From Mucilaginibacter defluvii (GTDB lineage: Bacteria > Bacteroidota > Bacteroidia > Sphingobacteriales > Sphingobacteriaceae), in assembly GCF_039543225.1 (NCBI RefSeq), contig NZ_BAABJI010000002.1, forward strand, positions 2,294,001-2,358,000: DNA of 64,000 bases. Direction: 5' to 3'. The notes beneath the pieces are model-generated. The model was not told the DNA's origin. It saw nothing but the letters and a program-made list of their open reading frames with translations, and did no database searches. The translations under genes and the position numbers were made by a program. Positions 23,150 to 32,605 of the stretch are shown here, in pieces; position 1 is the first letter of the stretch, and each line of letters begins with the position of its first letter.

Positions 23150-24652
23150 TTACAGGTATTTTTCAATCTGGCGGTAAAGTTCAACGCCGTCACTTGGCCG
23201 TTTGGCCAGGGGTTCAACAAGCTTGCCGTTTTTGTCAAATATAAAATATGTAGGATAGAAATTCTGTTTATCTTTTTGGCCGGGCAGCAATTCCTCCCAA
23301 AATAGTAAAATCTGTTCATTATTTTTACGTAAATGGTAGCCCGTTATACCATTTACGGCAATAAATTCACGCCATCGCTTATCTTGAATATCATTGTCCA
23401 TATCCATGTATACAAAAACAACATCCTTGCCTTTAAAATGTTGTTTCAGCGCCGGGTTGTGTTTAATTTCTTCTTTACAAGGCCCGCACCAAGTACCCCA
23501 AACGTCCAGGTATACCACTTTGCCTTTAAGCGATGCTATCACCTGATTGATAGAGGTCATTTTTTCAAACCCGTCAATAATATGAATATCACCGTTACCC
23601 TGGTTGGCGGCCAGCGCAGCGCGCAGATTGTTTACCATACCTGTAAGTTTAGGCAGATATTTACTATTCGGGAAATTCGTCGTCATCTCGTTCATTAGCG
23701 GTAAAGTGTATGTTATATCTTTTTCATAACATTGAACTACAATGGCCTGTGCAAGCCACGATTCGGCTACCCGTTTATCATAAGTGTTGCGTACGGGTAA
23801 CCAATGCAAAAACATAGTTCCATTTCTTTTTGCAAGGTTTATTCCGCTGTCAGCTGTAATATTATAATATTTTAGTACGCTTTTTTTGCCGGTGGCTTTG
23901 TCGGCCTCAATTTGCAGGTATGTCTCCCCTTCCATCCGCGCTCCATTAGCGTTGGCCATTTGGTAAAACATCGGCCCTGCCGGAAAAACTTCGGGCGTCA
24001 TGGAGACATGTTCATAAATCGTCAGAAAAAATTGGGCAAGGGTTTCCCTGTTTTTACCGGTTGAGCGGCCAAAGTGCACTAACTGTACTATGGCTTCAGA
24101 TTTTACTTCCTGTGCAATCAGCGCTTTTGTGGCCGGGGGTATTTTCGCGGCGTTTATTTTAGCGAGTTTTTCATCACGGATAGCAAACCATGGCTTAATC
24201 ACCCTTTCCTGTTGGTCTTCGTTACTGTATTTTGCAAAAGGGTTATCTTTCCCGAAACCTTTGCCAAAAAATGGTATTTCATCCATTTTTAGTTCATACA
24301 GCAACTGGTTCTCAACTGAGGCGCTCCCTTTAAAATGGCTCAAAACAGTATCTCTTAAATTGATGCGGAAGGATACCGCTTTACCAGGTGTAAGCAGCAA
24401 CGTAGTTTTTATGCCATGATATTCAAACGTAGCAAACTTTTGTTCAGACACATCAATCAGCTTGCTGAAATTCCCTTTATTATCAACATTAATGATGATG
24501 TTATTTTCGCGATAATAACCATATACGAACGGTATGTTAATAGTAATGGAATCGGCCCCGGCCGCGCCGGGTACGCTGCCGCTGAGCCTGAACTGGGCCA
24601 TGCAGTTAAAGGCGGTTAACAGTACAAGGCAAAGTATTATTAGTTTTTTCAT
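23150..24652 (-). CDS. Secreted thioredoxin-like (TlpA/ResA-type) protein with DUF4369-like N-terminus
   Basis: 500-residue exported protein. A signal peptide (KKLIILCLVLLTAFNCMAQ) is followed by a beta-rich N-terminal region like DUF4369, a helical middle, and a C-terminal thioredoxin domain with WGTWCGPC (active-site cysteines at 389 and 392). Such proteins reduce disulfides or act in envelope redox control in Bacteroidota. It sits between the histidine kinase (4-bp overlap) and the LytTR gene (no gap), so a redox protein is built into a two-component operon. A sensory or output role is possible but not shown. Confidence 0.88.
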   Translation of the reverse strand: MKKLIILCLVLLTAFNCMAQFRLSGSVPGAAGADSITINIPFVYGYYRENNIIINVDNKGNFSKLIDVSEQKFATFEYHGIKTTLLLTPGKAVSFRINLRDTVLSHFKGSASVENQLLYELKMDEIPFFGKGFGKDNPFAKYSNEDQQERVIKPWFAIRDEKLAKINAAKIPPATKALIAQEVKSEAIVQLVHFGRSTGKNRETLAQFFLTIYEHVSMTPEVFPAGPMFYQMANANGARMEGETYLQIEADKATGKKSVLKYYNITADSGINLAKRNGTMFLHWLPVRNTYDKRVAESWLAQAIVVQCYEKDITYTLPLMNEMTTNFPNSKYLPKLTGMVNNLRAALAANQGNGDIHIIDGFEKMTSINQVIASLKGKVVYLDVWGTWCGPCKEEIKHNPALKQHFKGKDVVFVYMDMDNDIQDKRWREFIAVNGITGYHLRKNNEQILLFWEELLPGQKDKQNFYPTYFIFDKNGKLVEPLAKRPSDGVELYRQIEKYL

Positions 24653-26133
24653 AGTAATTTTATGGTTAGGTGGATAAAAAATTCTTTTGTGGTTTGGCGT
24701 ATCACCAGTTCGTGCCGTTGCGGGTACAGATGATGCAGCCGTTGTTTCACATTTTCCAGCCCGATGCCTGAGCGTTCACGCTCAGGGTCGATAGACGAAT
24801 GCGCGTGGACGCTGTTGTACACATCAAGCTGTAATTCATCGTTGCTAAGACTTACGCTGATATTGATCCATGAGCGTTCGCGAAGGCTGATACCGTGCTT
24901 ATAAGCGTTCTCTACAAAAGGTATCAGCAACATGGGCGCTACCTGGTAGTAGCCTTCAATGTCGGGTATGGCAACATCGATGCTGATAACGGGCGATGTG
25001 GAGATACGCAGGTTTTGCAAGTCAATATAATTTTTCAGGTAATCGAGCTCGCGGCTAAGCGCTATTTTGTCCTGTGTATTTTCGTGCAGCATAAAGCGCA
25101 TCATGTCGCCCAGTTTCTGTATGCCTTCGCCTGTTTTTTCGGCCTGTTCGCTAAGCGCGGTGCCATACAGTGTATTCAGCGCGTTGAACAGGAAATGCGG
25201 GTTTATTTGCGACCGTAGAAATTGCAGGTTGGCCGTTGAAGTACTCAGTCCGCTGCGCAAATCACTCAATTCGGTTTCACGGCTTTTACGATGCGAATGC
25301 ACAGCTAATGACAGCGGAACAATCAGTAATTGCTGCCCCAGGCAAAATGCCATAAACATAGCCGGCCAGTTATTGCCGCCGTTAGTACCCTTGAAAGTAA
25401 AAATGCCTATAAGCGGAGCGCTAACTAATAAGGAAACAATGAACAGTTGCGTCCAGAATAGTGGGCTTTTTAATTTGCTTTTAAGTAACCAATGCACTAA
25501 AACCGCATGATTAATGAAAGCCCCCGGTACTATCAGCAAAAAGAAAAAGCCAACCGCGTCGGTTACATGAAACAACACTGCCGGTACCAGTAACAGCAGC
25601 CAGAAGAATATGAAATAAAATATATCGTTATAAATGAGTTTTTTATCTCGCGAAAGATTGGATTGATGATTTGTTTGATACCAAGAAACTACGCGTTTAA
25701 TCACCTGGTATGCTGCCAGCAATCCGAAAATATTCACAGTTGTTTTAAACTGTTCGAATATCGCCGTCATTACAACGGTGCTTTTGTAAGGCTCTTTATA
25801 CCAGCTGATAAATACCAGCGCTATCCATACCACAATAAAAACCGGCAGAACGGTTAATATCGCCTTGCCAACTTTCCTCTCGTTAATTAAACGGTTTGGC
25901 AAACCTGTGGCTGCATATAAAAATGACAAGTATAAGCACAAATACCAGCAAACTTCGGGTATAAAATAATTGATAAGAATGTCAAAATACAGTCCATGCG
26001 ACCGAAATTCGGCACCGAAATTTCCTGCAAAATCAGGTTGACTGTAGTAAAGTATAGTGATATTAATGGGCTGATAAATACAGATCAGCATTAGCATTGT
26101 CGTAATAAAAATTTCAGCGTGTTTAATTTTCAT
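24649..26133 (-). CDS. LytS-like membrane sensor histidine kinase (PF06580 type)
   Basis: 494-residue kinase with about eight hydrophobic helices in residues 1-280. The phospho-acceptor block is SQINPHFLFNALNTL (His313). The HATPase region is MLLIPFVENAYKHGI and GIGLENVKQRL. This is the family that pairs with LytTR regulators. It is the first gene of the operon. The extracellular loops are short, so the signal may be within the membrane or come through the redoxin. A minus-strand promoter must lie in 26134-26450; no clear motif was found. Confidence 0.9.
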   Translation of the reverse strand: MKIKHAEIFITTMLMLICIYQPINITILYYSQPDFAGNFGAEFRSHGLYFDILINYFIPEVCWYLCLYLSFLYAATGLPNRLINERKVGKAILTVLPVFIVVWIALVFISWYKEPYKSTVVMTAIFEQFKTTVNIFGLLAAYQVIKRVVSWYQTNHQSNLSRDKKLIYNDIFYFIFFWLLLLVPAVLFHVTDAVGFFFLLIVPGAFINHAVLVHWLLKSKLKSPLFWTQLFIVSLLVSAPLIGIFTFKGTNGGNNWPAMFMAFCLGQQLLIVPLSLAVHSHRKSRETELSDLRSGLSTSTANLQFLRSQINPHFLFNALNTLYGTALSEQAEKTGEGIQKLGDMMRFMLHENTQDKIALSRELDYLKNYIDLQNLRISTSPVISIDVAIPDIEGYYQVAPMLLIPFVENAYKHGISLRERSWINISVSLSNDELQLDVYNSVHAHSSIDPERERSGIGLENVKQRLHHLYPQRHELVIRQTTKEFFIHLTIKLL

Positions 26134-26454
26134 GCTGCAAGCTTACGTTTGCCTTGCCTGCTTAGAAAATAAATGTGACGGAAGTGCTGAAAAATGTGAC
26201 GAAATATAATTTCACGGTCTAACATCGATTAATGGATGTACTCTGTTGTTAAAAAGCCAACTAACGTAACTCTATCAAAAAATACTTCGAGAAAAGTCCA
26301 GTAAATTCCACTATTCCGTAGCGAGATTGAACTCGTCAAAAATGTAATTATGGAATCTTATTTTTACAGCAACTTAAGCCTGAATAAACTCCATATTCTA
26401 TCAAATATTTCTTATATTAGAATCAACATAATCTCAATTAATAGAGAGCAAATT

Positions 26455-26548
26455 ATTCGGTTAACACAACGGTTAACAAATGATTGCGAGAAATTAACTC
26501 GTTGAATATAAGGTTTAAAATTTAAGATGGAGCGGTCCCGTCCAAGTT
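26455..26548. repeat. GGTTAAC dispersed repeat, copy 2
   Basis: Second copy of the element at 20207-20300, same orientation, starting ATTCGGTTAACACAACGG and ending in a 'gcggtcccgtcca' block. It lies in the 510-bp gap between two histidine-kinase genes. The same gap also contains a degenerate 'cgagaaaagtccagtaa' block of the hairpin repeats near 26290. No gene was seen in the gap. Confidence 0.65.
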
Positions 26549-26643
26549 TGCACTTTATAAGCAAATTTTATTAAAACGTTTTATCAAATTTTAGAAGGCA
26601 TTTCCCTGATTGAGATCAGCCAAAAGAAATTATTTCAGAGCCG

Positions 26644-29085
26644 TTACAACGGCAACGTAAAATAAAAGGTTGCACCTTTTCCAGGTTCGCTTTCCACCCA
26701 TATCTGCCCGTTATGCCTTTTGATGATCTCCGAGCTCAAGTAAAGCCCGATCCCGAAACCGGAAATATGCCTGGATGCTGCGCTTTCCACCCTAAAATAA
26801 CGGTCAAATACTTTTTCCTTGTCCGCAGCATTTAAACCCGGCCCTTCATCTTTAACACTGACCTGCACCTCGCCTTCCATGACGCGACAGGCGATCTGAA
26901 CGACGGTACCCTTCGGCGAATATTTGACCGCATTGCTTAACAGGTTGGTCAGCACTGAAGCGATCTTGTCATGATCGGCATGGACGGTAATATGTTCGCA
27001 GTTGTGGGTATGTATGGTATGTGAAGATGTGACCAGTTGGGTTTCCCCAGCTACCTCCGTGATCAGTTCACAAAGATCAAAAGTTGTCTTGTCAATTAAA
27101 AGCTTAGCCGATTCCAGTCGGGAAATGTTTAAGAACCCATTGATCATATTTCCCATCCGCTTGACCTGTTTACTTGCGCTTTCCATTACGCCGGCTAAAA
27201 AGCGGTCGTCGCTGTTCTTGAGCTTGGATGCCGAAACCTGGATCATACCAGACAATGAGGTCAGCGGCGTTTTCAGCTCGTGGCTGACCATACCGATAAA
27301 ATCGTTCTTGCGCTGTTCATTAGCGTGTTGTTCGGTCACATCCATCACTACGCCGGTGAAAGCGGAAAAGCTACCTGAAGGATCTGCCTTTAGGTTGCCG
27401 ATAGCCCGCAGCCAGCGCAAGCGGTTATCGTGCAGGCCGACCACCGGGTATGTGACATCGTAGTCCCCGCCCTGATAGATCGCTTTCTCCAACTTATCGG
27501 AGACAAATCCCCTGTACTCATCGGTGATCTGGGCCAGCGCCTGTTCGATCGACAGGTCTTCGTCGGGATAGTAGCCAAAAAGTTCTTTCAGACGCGCGTC
27601 GGTTATAAATTCCCGGGTAACTGAATGGATGAACCATGTCCCAAAATTAGCGGCTTCAATGGCTAGTTTTAAGGCTGTTTGCTTCTCTTCAATGAGCACC
27701 TGTGCATCTGCTAAGGCCTGATTGACCGTAGCCAGTTCATTGTTCGTCGCCGAAAGCTCTTCGTTAGCCGAGGTCAACTCTTCATTAGCAGAGGCCAGTT
27801 CCTCGTTCGTTGCGGCCAGTTCCTCGTTGATCGCCTGCAACTCATCGCTGGTTTTGGTGAGTTCCTGCTCCATATGCTTTCGATCGGTGACGTCGCGGGT
27901 CGTGCCGGCAACGGCTTCTACCTCTCCATTTTCGCCGATCACCGGGATGAGGATGTAATCATATATCCGTTTACCAAGCACGGCGTGCGGAAATGCCACT
28001 TCGCCCCGTACCGGCTTTTTGGTGGCCACCACCTGGTCGATTTCCCGCTCGTGCATCGCTGCATGCCATTCCTCATAGCCGTTCTCGCGCAGTCCCTTTC
28101 CGACAGCCGTATCCCAGGTCTTGCCCCACATGGTTAACAGCGCCTTGTTGACGTAAGTGAATTTATATTCCAGGTCCCAGACATACATCAGGTCCGGCGT
28201 GCCGGAAGTGATCGTTTCATAAACCCGTTTCTGTTGATCTGCCTGTTCACGAGCAAGCACCTGCGTGGTGACCTCCACAGCGACATCCATTACCCCGATC
28301 ACCTGCCCGTCAGCTAAAAGGGGGCGGTAGCTGAAATTAAAGTAACGGGTCCTCACTTCGCCGTTGGTAAGGATCGGCACGGCCTCTTCCTGGCCGTCAA
28401 TGGCTTCACCGGTCCGGTAGACCTGGAAAAGCTGCTCAACGGCCGGTGCGCCTTTGATCTCGGGCAGGCCTTCCAGTAATGGCATGCCAATGATCGCTGC
28501 ATCTTTACCCAGCAATTCCAGCATCGCCCGGTTGGCCTGGTCGATGACCATATCGGCACCTTTAAAGACAAGGATAGCAACAGGGGCCTGCTCGACCAGG
28601 CGTTTGAAATGGGTCTCTGATTCCTGCAGGCGGACATTGCTCGCTGCCAGCGTCTCATTAGATCTCCAAAGTTCTTCGTTCAGGCGATGAATTTCCTGCC
28701 TGGCTTTGACCTGCTGCGTATTTTCCTGCACCCATACAGCGACTTTGGTGACCTTACCGTCATCACCACTTACAGGAACGTACAAAAAAGAAACTATGAC
28801 TTCTTCTTCAATACCGTTTCGCATTATTCGGATGGACACATCGTCTGCCTGGAAAGGATGTCCGGTTCGGACGACATTGCTCAGCACGTCCTCATAAAGA
28901 TGCCTGTATTCTGCAAATGGTTCCCAGAACCAGTGCCCCAGGATGGCTTCGCGGGGGATCCCGGCGACTTCCAAAAATTTGTCATTTAATAATTCAGCAA
29001 CAAAGGTCTCGGCATTCAAAATACAGATACCGATAGGCGCAGTAAGTATTGTTTTCTGTAAGTCTTTTTCTCCGGAAAGTAACAT
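26644..29085 (-). CDS. Multi-PAS hybrid-less sensor histidine kinase
   Basis: 813-residue soluble kinase with no membrane helix. Four PAS-type domains precede the kinase core: about 10-125, 155-270, 280-400 and 465-585. Between the third and fourth lies a heptad-repeat coiled coil (residues about 408-465, repeated NEEL units). HisKA has GMVSHELKTPLTSL with His602, followed by HATPase blocks NLLSNAVKYSP, DEGPGLN and GFGIGLYLS. The absence of a receiver domain and of an adjacent regulator makes it an orphan. Its GC content is visibly higher than the flanking AT-rich gaps. The PAS domains suggest cytoplasmic sensing of redox, light or a small ligand. Confidence 0.9.
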   Translation of the reverse strand: MLLSGEKDLQKTILTAPIGICILNAETFVAELLNDKFLEVAGIPREAILGHWFWEPFAEYRHLYEDVLSNVVRTGHPFQADDVSIRIMRNGIEEEVIVSFLYVPVSGDDGKVTKVAVWVQENTQQVKARQEIHRLNEELWRSNETLAASNVRLQESETHFKRLVEQAPVAILVFKGADMVIDQANRAMLELLGKDAAIIGMPLLEGLPEIKGAPAVEQLFQVYRTGEAIDGQEEAVPILTNGEVRTRYFNFSYRPLLADGQVIGVMDVAVEVTTQVLAREQADQQKRVYETITSGTPDLMYVWDLEYKFTYVNKALLTMWGKTWDTAVGKGLRENGYEEWHAAMHEREIDQVVATKKPVRGEVAFPHAVLGKRIYDYILIPVIGENGEVEAVAGTTRDVTDRKHMEQELTKTSDELQAINEELAATNEELASANEELTSANEELSATNNELATVNQALADAQVLIEEKQTALKLAIEAANFGTWFIHSVTREFITDARLKELFGYYPDEDLSIEQALAQITDEYRGFVSDKLEKAIYQGGDYDVTYPVVGLHDNRLRWLRAIGNLKADPSGSFSAFTGVVMDVTEQHANEQRKNDFIGMVSHELKTPLTSLSGMIQVSASKLKNSDDRFLAGVMESASKQVKRMGNMINGFLNISRLESAKLLIDKTTFDLCELITEVAGETQLVTSSHTIHTHNCEHITVHADHDKIASVLTNLLSNAVKYSPKGTVVQIACRVMEGEVQVSVKDEGPGLNAADKEKVFDRYFRVESAASRHISGFGIGLYLSSEIIKRHNGQIWVESEPGKGATFYFTLPL

Positions 29086-29261
29086 GCAGTAGGAGCTTGG
29101 TAAGTCATGACTAAACTACAAAAAAGGCATCATTGTTTCGTTATGGCATCCACACAGTGGCTTTAACTGCAAATTACGGGATTCACCCAGAAATAGCTGT
29201 CTTCTTCGATGCCACCGAATGCTTGATCATTTATCCGTTCGGGTGTCAACGTTTTTTGGGG

Positions 29262-29753
29262 TCATAATAAAAATTTCCGCATTACGGTATCATTTTCATC
29301 TACTTTATATTTTTTGAAACCCATCTTTTCAACCAATCTTATCGCCTTTACGTTTCTTGTTTTTGTTGGGCCGAGCAAAATTTGCACACTGAATTCCTCT
29401 TTCGCAATATTGGTTAGGATCTCAAAGGCTGATCGCATGATACCCTTGCCCCAATATTCAGGAAATAATGATCCACCGATAACTATCTCTTTAGTCTCTT
29501 TATTCCAGTGATGCAGGGCACAATCCCCGATGATCCGGTGACTTTTGTGAGATAACCTTATCGTAAAAATACACGCACACAGCGAAACGATCCGCTCTGT
29601 AAAAGCTGTAGGCGTTTCATCAGGCAGGAAGGGACTTTCTTCAAAATTTGCAGTCAGTTGAGGGTGAGAATAAATGTCATAAAGGAAATTGGCATCATCT
29701 ATCGACAATTGCCTTAGCATGATCTTATCGTTCGAGTATTCTTTAAGTATCAT
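29262..29753 (-). CDS. GNAT-family N-acetyltransferase (RimJ/RimL-like)
   Basis: 163-residue acetyltransferase. Residues 1-60 match the RimJ/RimL-type start (MLRQLSIDDANFLYDIYSHP). EIVIGGSLFPEYWGKGIMRSAFE carries the acetyl-CoA-binding turn. The end, TRNVKAIRLVEKMGFKKYK, is the conserved C-terminal part. It could acetylate a protein N-terminus, a small amine or a drug. It stands alone, 176 bp from the PAS kinase on the same strand. The substrate is unknown. Confidence 0.88.
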   Translation of the reverse strand: MILKEYSNDKIMLRQLSIDDANFLYDIYSHPQLTANFEESPFLPDETPTAFTERIVSLCACIFTIRLSHKSHRIIGDCALHHWNKETKEIVIGGSLFPEYWGKGIMRSAFEILTNIAKEEFSVQILLGPTKTRNVKAIRLVEKMGFKKYKVDENDTVMRKFLL

Positions 29754-30067
29754 GTTTAAATTTTTACGCGATATTTTGGACCGTTTACACGTGATATTTT
29801 AATTACCAGTAATAGCGGTATTGGCCGCCATCCGCATCGTCGGGACCAAATCTCTTAAAATTATTTCATTAACTGAATATGATCACGGCGAACCGCATTT
29901 TTCTATAGGAAAACTATGAAAAAGCATGATCCCAAACGGAAGGTATTTGTAGGATAACGCAAAGATCAAGCGCTTGGTACGCAGTAAAAAATATACTGGA
30001 ATTCCTTCTCCGTTACCGGTTAAGCGGACTATTTTCGAGATACAAAAACATTTTTAAGTGAACAGTA
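29754..30067. other. Intergenic region without recognised features
   Basis: This 314-bp divergent spacer separates the GNAT gene from the Arr gene and must contain both promoters. I saw no strong inverted repeat, no open frame of note and no clear Bacteroidota promoter pair. Confidence 0.4.
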
Positions 30068-30811
30068 ATGGAATTTAATCCCCATAATCATATTGTACAG
30101 TTGTGTATGCAGGGCATGCAAATGGAAGAAGCCGGCGATCTGCAAAAGGCGCTTGATCTGTTTTTTCAGGCTTGGAGCGAAGCAACAAACGACTTTGAAA
30201 AGTTTATAGCTGCCTGGTACGTTGCCCGGCGTCAGTCAACCCAGGCTGACAAATTGATGTGGTATGAAAGTGCATTAAAGTTGGCTTTGAAGATCGATAT
30301 CGATGCTGTCCAAAGCGCATTGCCAGCGCTCTATTCCAATATGGCTGAATGTTACGAAGTATTGGGCGACTTTGATAACGCAAGAACGCAACTTGAGTTA
30401 GCGGCAGCGTCGGTGAACAAGCCAGCTGATAAAGGACCCTTTTACCATGGTACAAAGGCAAACCTAAAGGAGGGGGATCTATTGATTACCGGCCGCATGT
30501 CCAACTACCAGGCAGAACTCGTAATGAATCACATCTACTTCACCGCCCTGATCAATGGTGCGGGCTTGGCTGCGGCCTTAGCAAAGGGTGACGGACCGGA
30601 ACGTGTCTATATCGTTGAGCCGACCGGAAGTTTTGAGGATGACCCGAACGTTACTAACAAAAAATTTCCCGGAAACCCGACCCGTTCTTACCGAACGAAA
30701 GAACCATTGAAGATCATTGGTGAGATGATCGAATGGGTAAGGCAATCGCCCGAACAATTACAGCAATGGCGTGAAAAGCTGGCTAACAACAGAGGTGAGA
30801 TCATTAATTGA
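30068..30811 (+). CDS. arr: NAD+-dependent rifampin ADP-ribosyltransferase with N-terminal helical repeat extension
   Basis: 247 residues. Residues 124-230 are an Arr domain: FYHGTKANLKEGDLL (His127), MNHIYFTALINGAGLAAAL (Tyr157) and FEDDPNVTNKKFPGNPTRSY (Asp191/192), the H-Y-D set that binds NAD+. Arr ADP-ribosylates a hydroxyl of rifamycins and inactivates them. Residues 1-115 are an extra helical region with TPR-like character (AGDLQKALDLFFQAWSEATN, then YSNMAECYEVLGDFDNARTQ), not present in the roughly 140-residue mycobacterial or integron Arr enzymes. It could aid dimerisation or bind a partner. It is a single-gene unit within the 25-kb island. Confidence 0.9.
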   Translation: MEFNPHNHIVQLCMQGMQMEEAGDLQKALDLFFQAWSEATNDFEKFIAAWYVARRQSTQADKLMWYESALKLALKIDIDAVQSALPALYSNMAECYEVLGDFDNARTQLELAAASVNKPADKGPFYHGTKANLKEGDLLITGRMSNYQAELVMNHIYFTALINGAGLAAALAKGDGPERVYIVEPTGSFEDDPNVTNKKFPGNPTRSYRTKEPLKIIGEMIEWVRQSPEQLQQWREKLANNRGEIIN

Positions 30812-30961
30812 TCCTGCGACATTGCAATGAACCGTTCATTCAACATAGCGCCAAAGTAAGTCGAGCTTACCTTGGACCGAAGCTAAAATAGATTATGCCT
30901 GATGTAGCAAAGCAGCAATAACATCCGTCATATATAGCGTATGCATCTAAAGTAAATTCCT

Positions 30962-31420
30962 ATGAAAAACTTGCTTGTTCAATTCGCGTCGGTGATAACG
31001 GTCACTTTTCTACTATCTGGATGTCTGAAAAAGACAGACGAAGCTCCGATAGGTTGTGACCCTGCTGTTACGGCATTTCCCTTCCAGATCAAGGACGGGG
31101 CTACGAATGCAGATCTGTTCTTTGGTGCATCTGCAAAATATAAGCCGTCCGAACTCAAGCTTTTTCCAGAGAATTACACGGGTGAAAAGGATTCGATCCC
31201 GGTCATTCGGCTTATCAACTCTACCAGACAAGGGTTCATTATTTATCCAAGCATTAAGACAAGAGATACGATCCTTGTTCGCATTGCCGCTATGGCACCT
31301 GATACATTGACCTTTAAGTTAAGTCAGCCGGCGGACGCCTGCCATCCCTGGGACATCAGTGAGGTGACCTTTAAGGGTAAGCCGGTTGCCAGCGAAGACC
31401 TCTATGTTTTAAAAAAATGA
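30962..31420 (+). CDS. Hypothetical lipoprotein
   Basis: 152-residue protein with a lipoprotein signal peptide (KNLLVQFASVITVTFLLSGC, lipobox LSGC with Cys21) and a beta-rich mature part. No family is recognised. It should be anchored in the outer or inner membrane. It lies 150 bp after arr on the same strand and may be independently transcribed. Confidence 0.65.
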   Translation: MKNLLVQFASVITVTFLLSGCLKKTDEAPIGCDPAVTAFPFQIKDGATNADLFFGASAKYKPSELKLFPENYTGEKDSIPVIRLINSTRQGFIIYPSIKTRDTILVRIAAMAPDTLTFKLSQPADACHPWDISEVTFKGKPVASEDLYVLKK

Positions 31421-31584
31421 AATCACGCCATTGATATTAGAATAGTTTAGGATTGCACACGCTTAATTATTAAGGAAACGCTTAAAGACCACGACTAAAC
31501 TTTCGCCATCAGTGTTCAGAAGTTCCCTAACAAGATCAGAATATCCATAGAATAATTATATTTGATTATTGCAAATTGATAAAT

Positions 31585-32514
31585 ATGGAAATCACGACCC
31601 TTGAAGGTTTTTATAAGACAGCTGCCGATAATCTGAATAAAGACATCAGCCAATTACTACCACATGGGCTCACCAAAGAAATAGGCCATTTCAATGTATT
31701 CGATGTAAGTGAGTTGGCTAAGCTGGTCAAGGTTAAGCCTAATATGACCTACAACCGGCGTGCTTATTATAAGATCAACCTGATCGACGGGCGCAACCGT
31801 GCGGAATACGCCGACAAGGTAATTGATATCGAGACGCAGGCACTGATGTTTACTACTCCGAAGGTGCCTTATAATTGGATCGCAAAGGACATGGACCAGC
31901 GTGGCTATTTCTGCCTTTTCAGCGCTGATTTCCTGGCGCAGTCCAAAAGCGGTGTTGTCCTTGATGAACTGCCCATATTTAAGCCTGGGGGCTATCCCTG
32001 CTTCCATATCAACGAGCAGGAAAAGGAAGAGATCAAAACGATCTTCAGAAAGATGCATAAAGAGATCAATTCCGATTATGCTTATAAGTATGACCTGATA
32101 CGCAACTATTTATTGGAGCTGATCCATTACGGCCAAAAGTTGCAGCCTGCTACCGACCTCTACCAGGAGCACAACGCCGCGGCACGGGTGTCCTCCTTAT
32201 TCGCCGAACTTCTAGAGCGCCAGTTTCCCATTGCTTCACCTTTTCAGGGACTCCAATTACGGACACCTAAAGACTATGCCGATCAGTTGTCTATCCATGT
32301 CAACTACCTGAACCGGGTGCTGAAACAACAGACCGGGCAGACAACCAGGAACCTGATCAGTAACCGGATCATTCAGGAAGCCAAGATATTGCTCAGGCAG
32401 ACGGAATGGAACGTGTCCGAGATTGCCCTTAGTTTAGGATTTGAAGAGGTTGCCCATTTCTCAAACTTTTTCAAGAAACAGACTGACACTTCTCCATTAG
32501 CCTTTAGAAATTAA
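31585..32514 (+). CDS. AraC-family transcriptional regulator
   Basis: 309-residue regulator with an N-terminal cupin-like sensor part (about 20-190) and two C-terminal helix-turn-helix motifs: YADQLSIHVNYLNRVLKQQTG and NVSEIALSLGFEEVAHFSNFF, ending in the TSPLAFRN block. The ATG at 31585 is preferred over an in-frame TTG 9 bp upstream. It is the first gene of a plus-strand series and is followed by an SDR gene and an MFS gene, which it probably controls. Close relatives of its sensor part occur at 34783 and 38569. Confidence 0.88.
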   Translation: MEITTLEGFYKTAADNLNKDISQLLPHGLTKEIGHFNVFDVSELAKLVKVKPNMTYNRRAYYKINLIDGRNRAEYADKVIDIETQALMFTTPKVPYNWIAKDMDQRGYFCLFSADFLAQSKSGVVLDELPIFKPGGYPCFHINEQEKEEIKTIFRKMHKEINSDYAYKYDLIRNYLLELIHYGQKLQPATDLYQEHNAAARVSSLFAELLERQFPIASPFQGLQLRTPKDYADQLSIHVNYLNRVLKQQTGQTTRNLISNRIIQEAKILLRQTEWNVSEIALSLGFEEVAHFSNFFKKQTDTSPLAFRN

Positions 32515-32605
32515 AAATGGTTTCGTTTTTGCAAACATTGTTTTGATTCTCGCAAAGGCCTTGTGATCCGTTCTTGCCAATTTTGTTCTATCAAATGAAT
32601 AGAAC

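Noticed and set aside
27720..27850. Short tandem repeats that could suggest a CRISPR or minisatellite
   Set aside because: They are in frame inside the multi-PAS kinase and encode NEEL-type heptads of a coiled coil.
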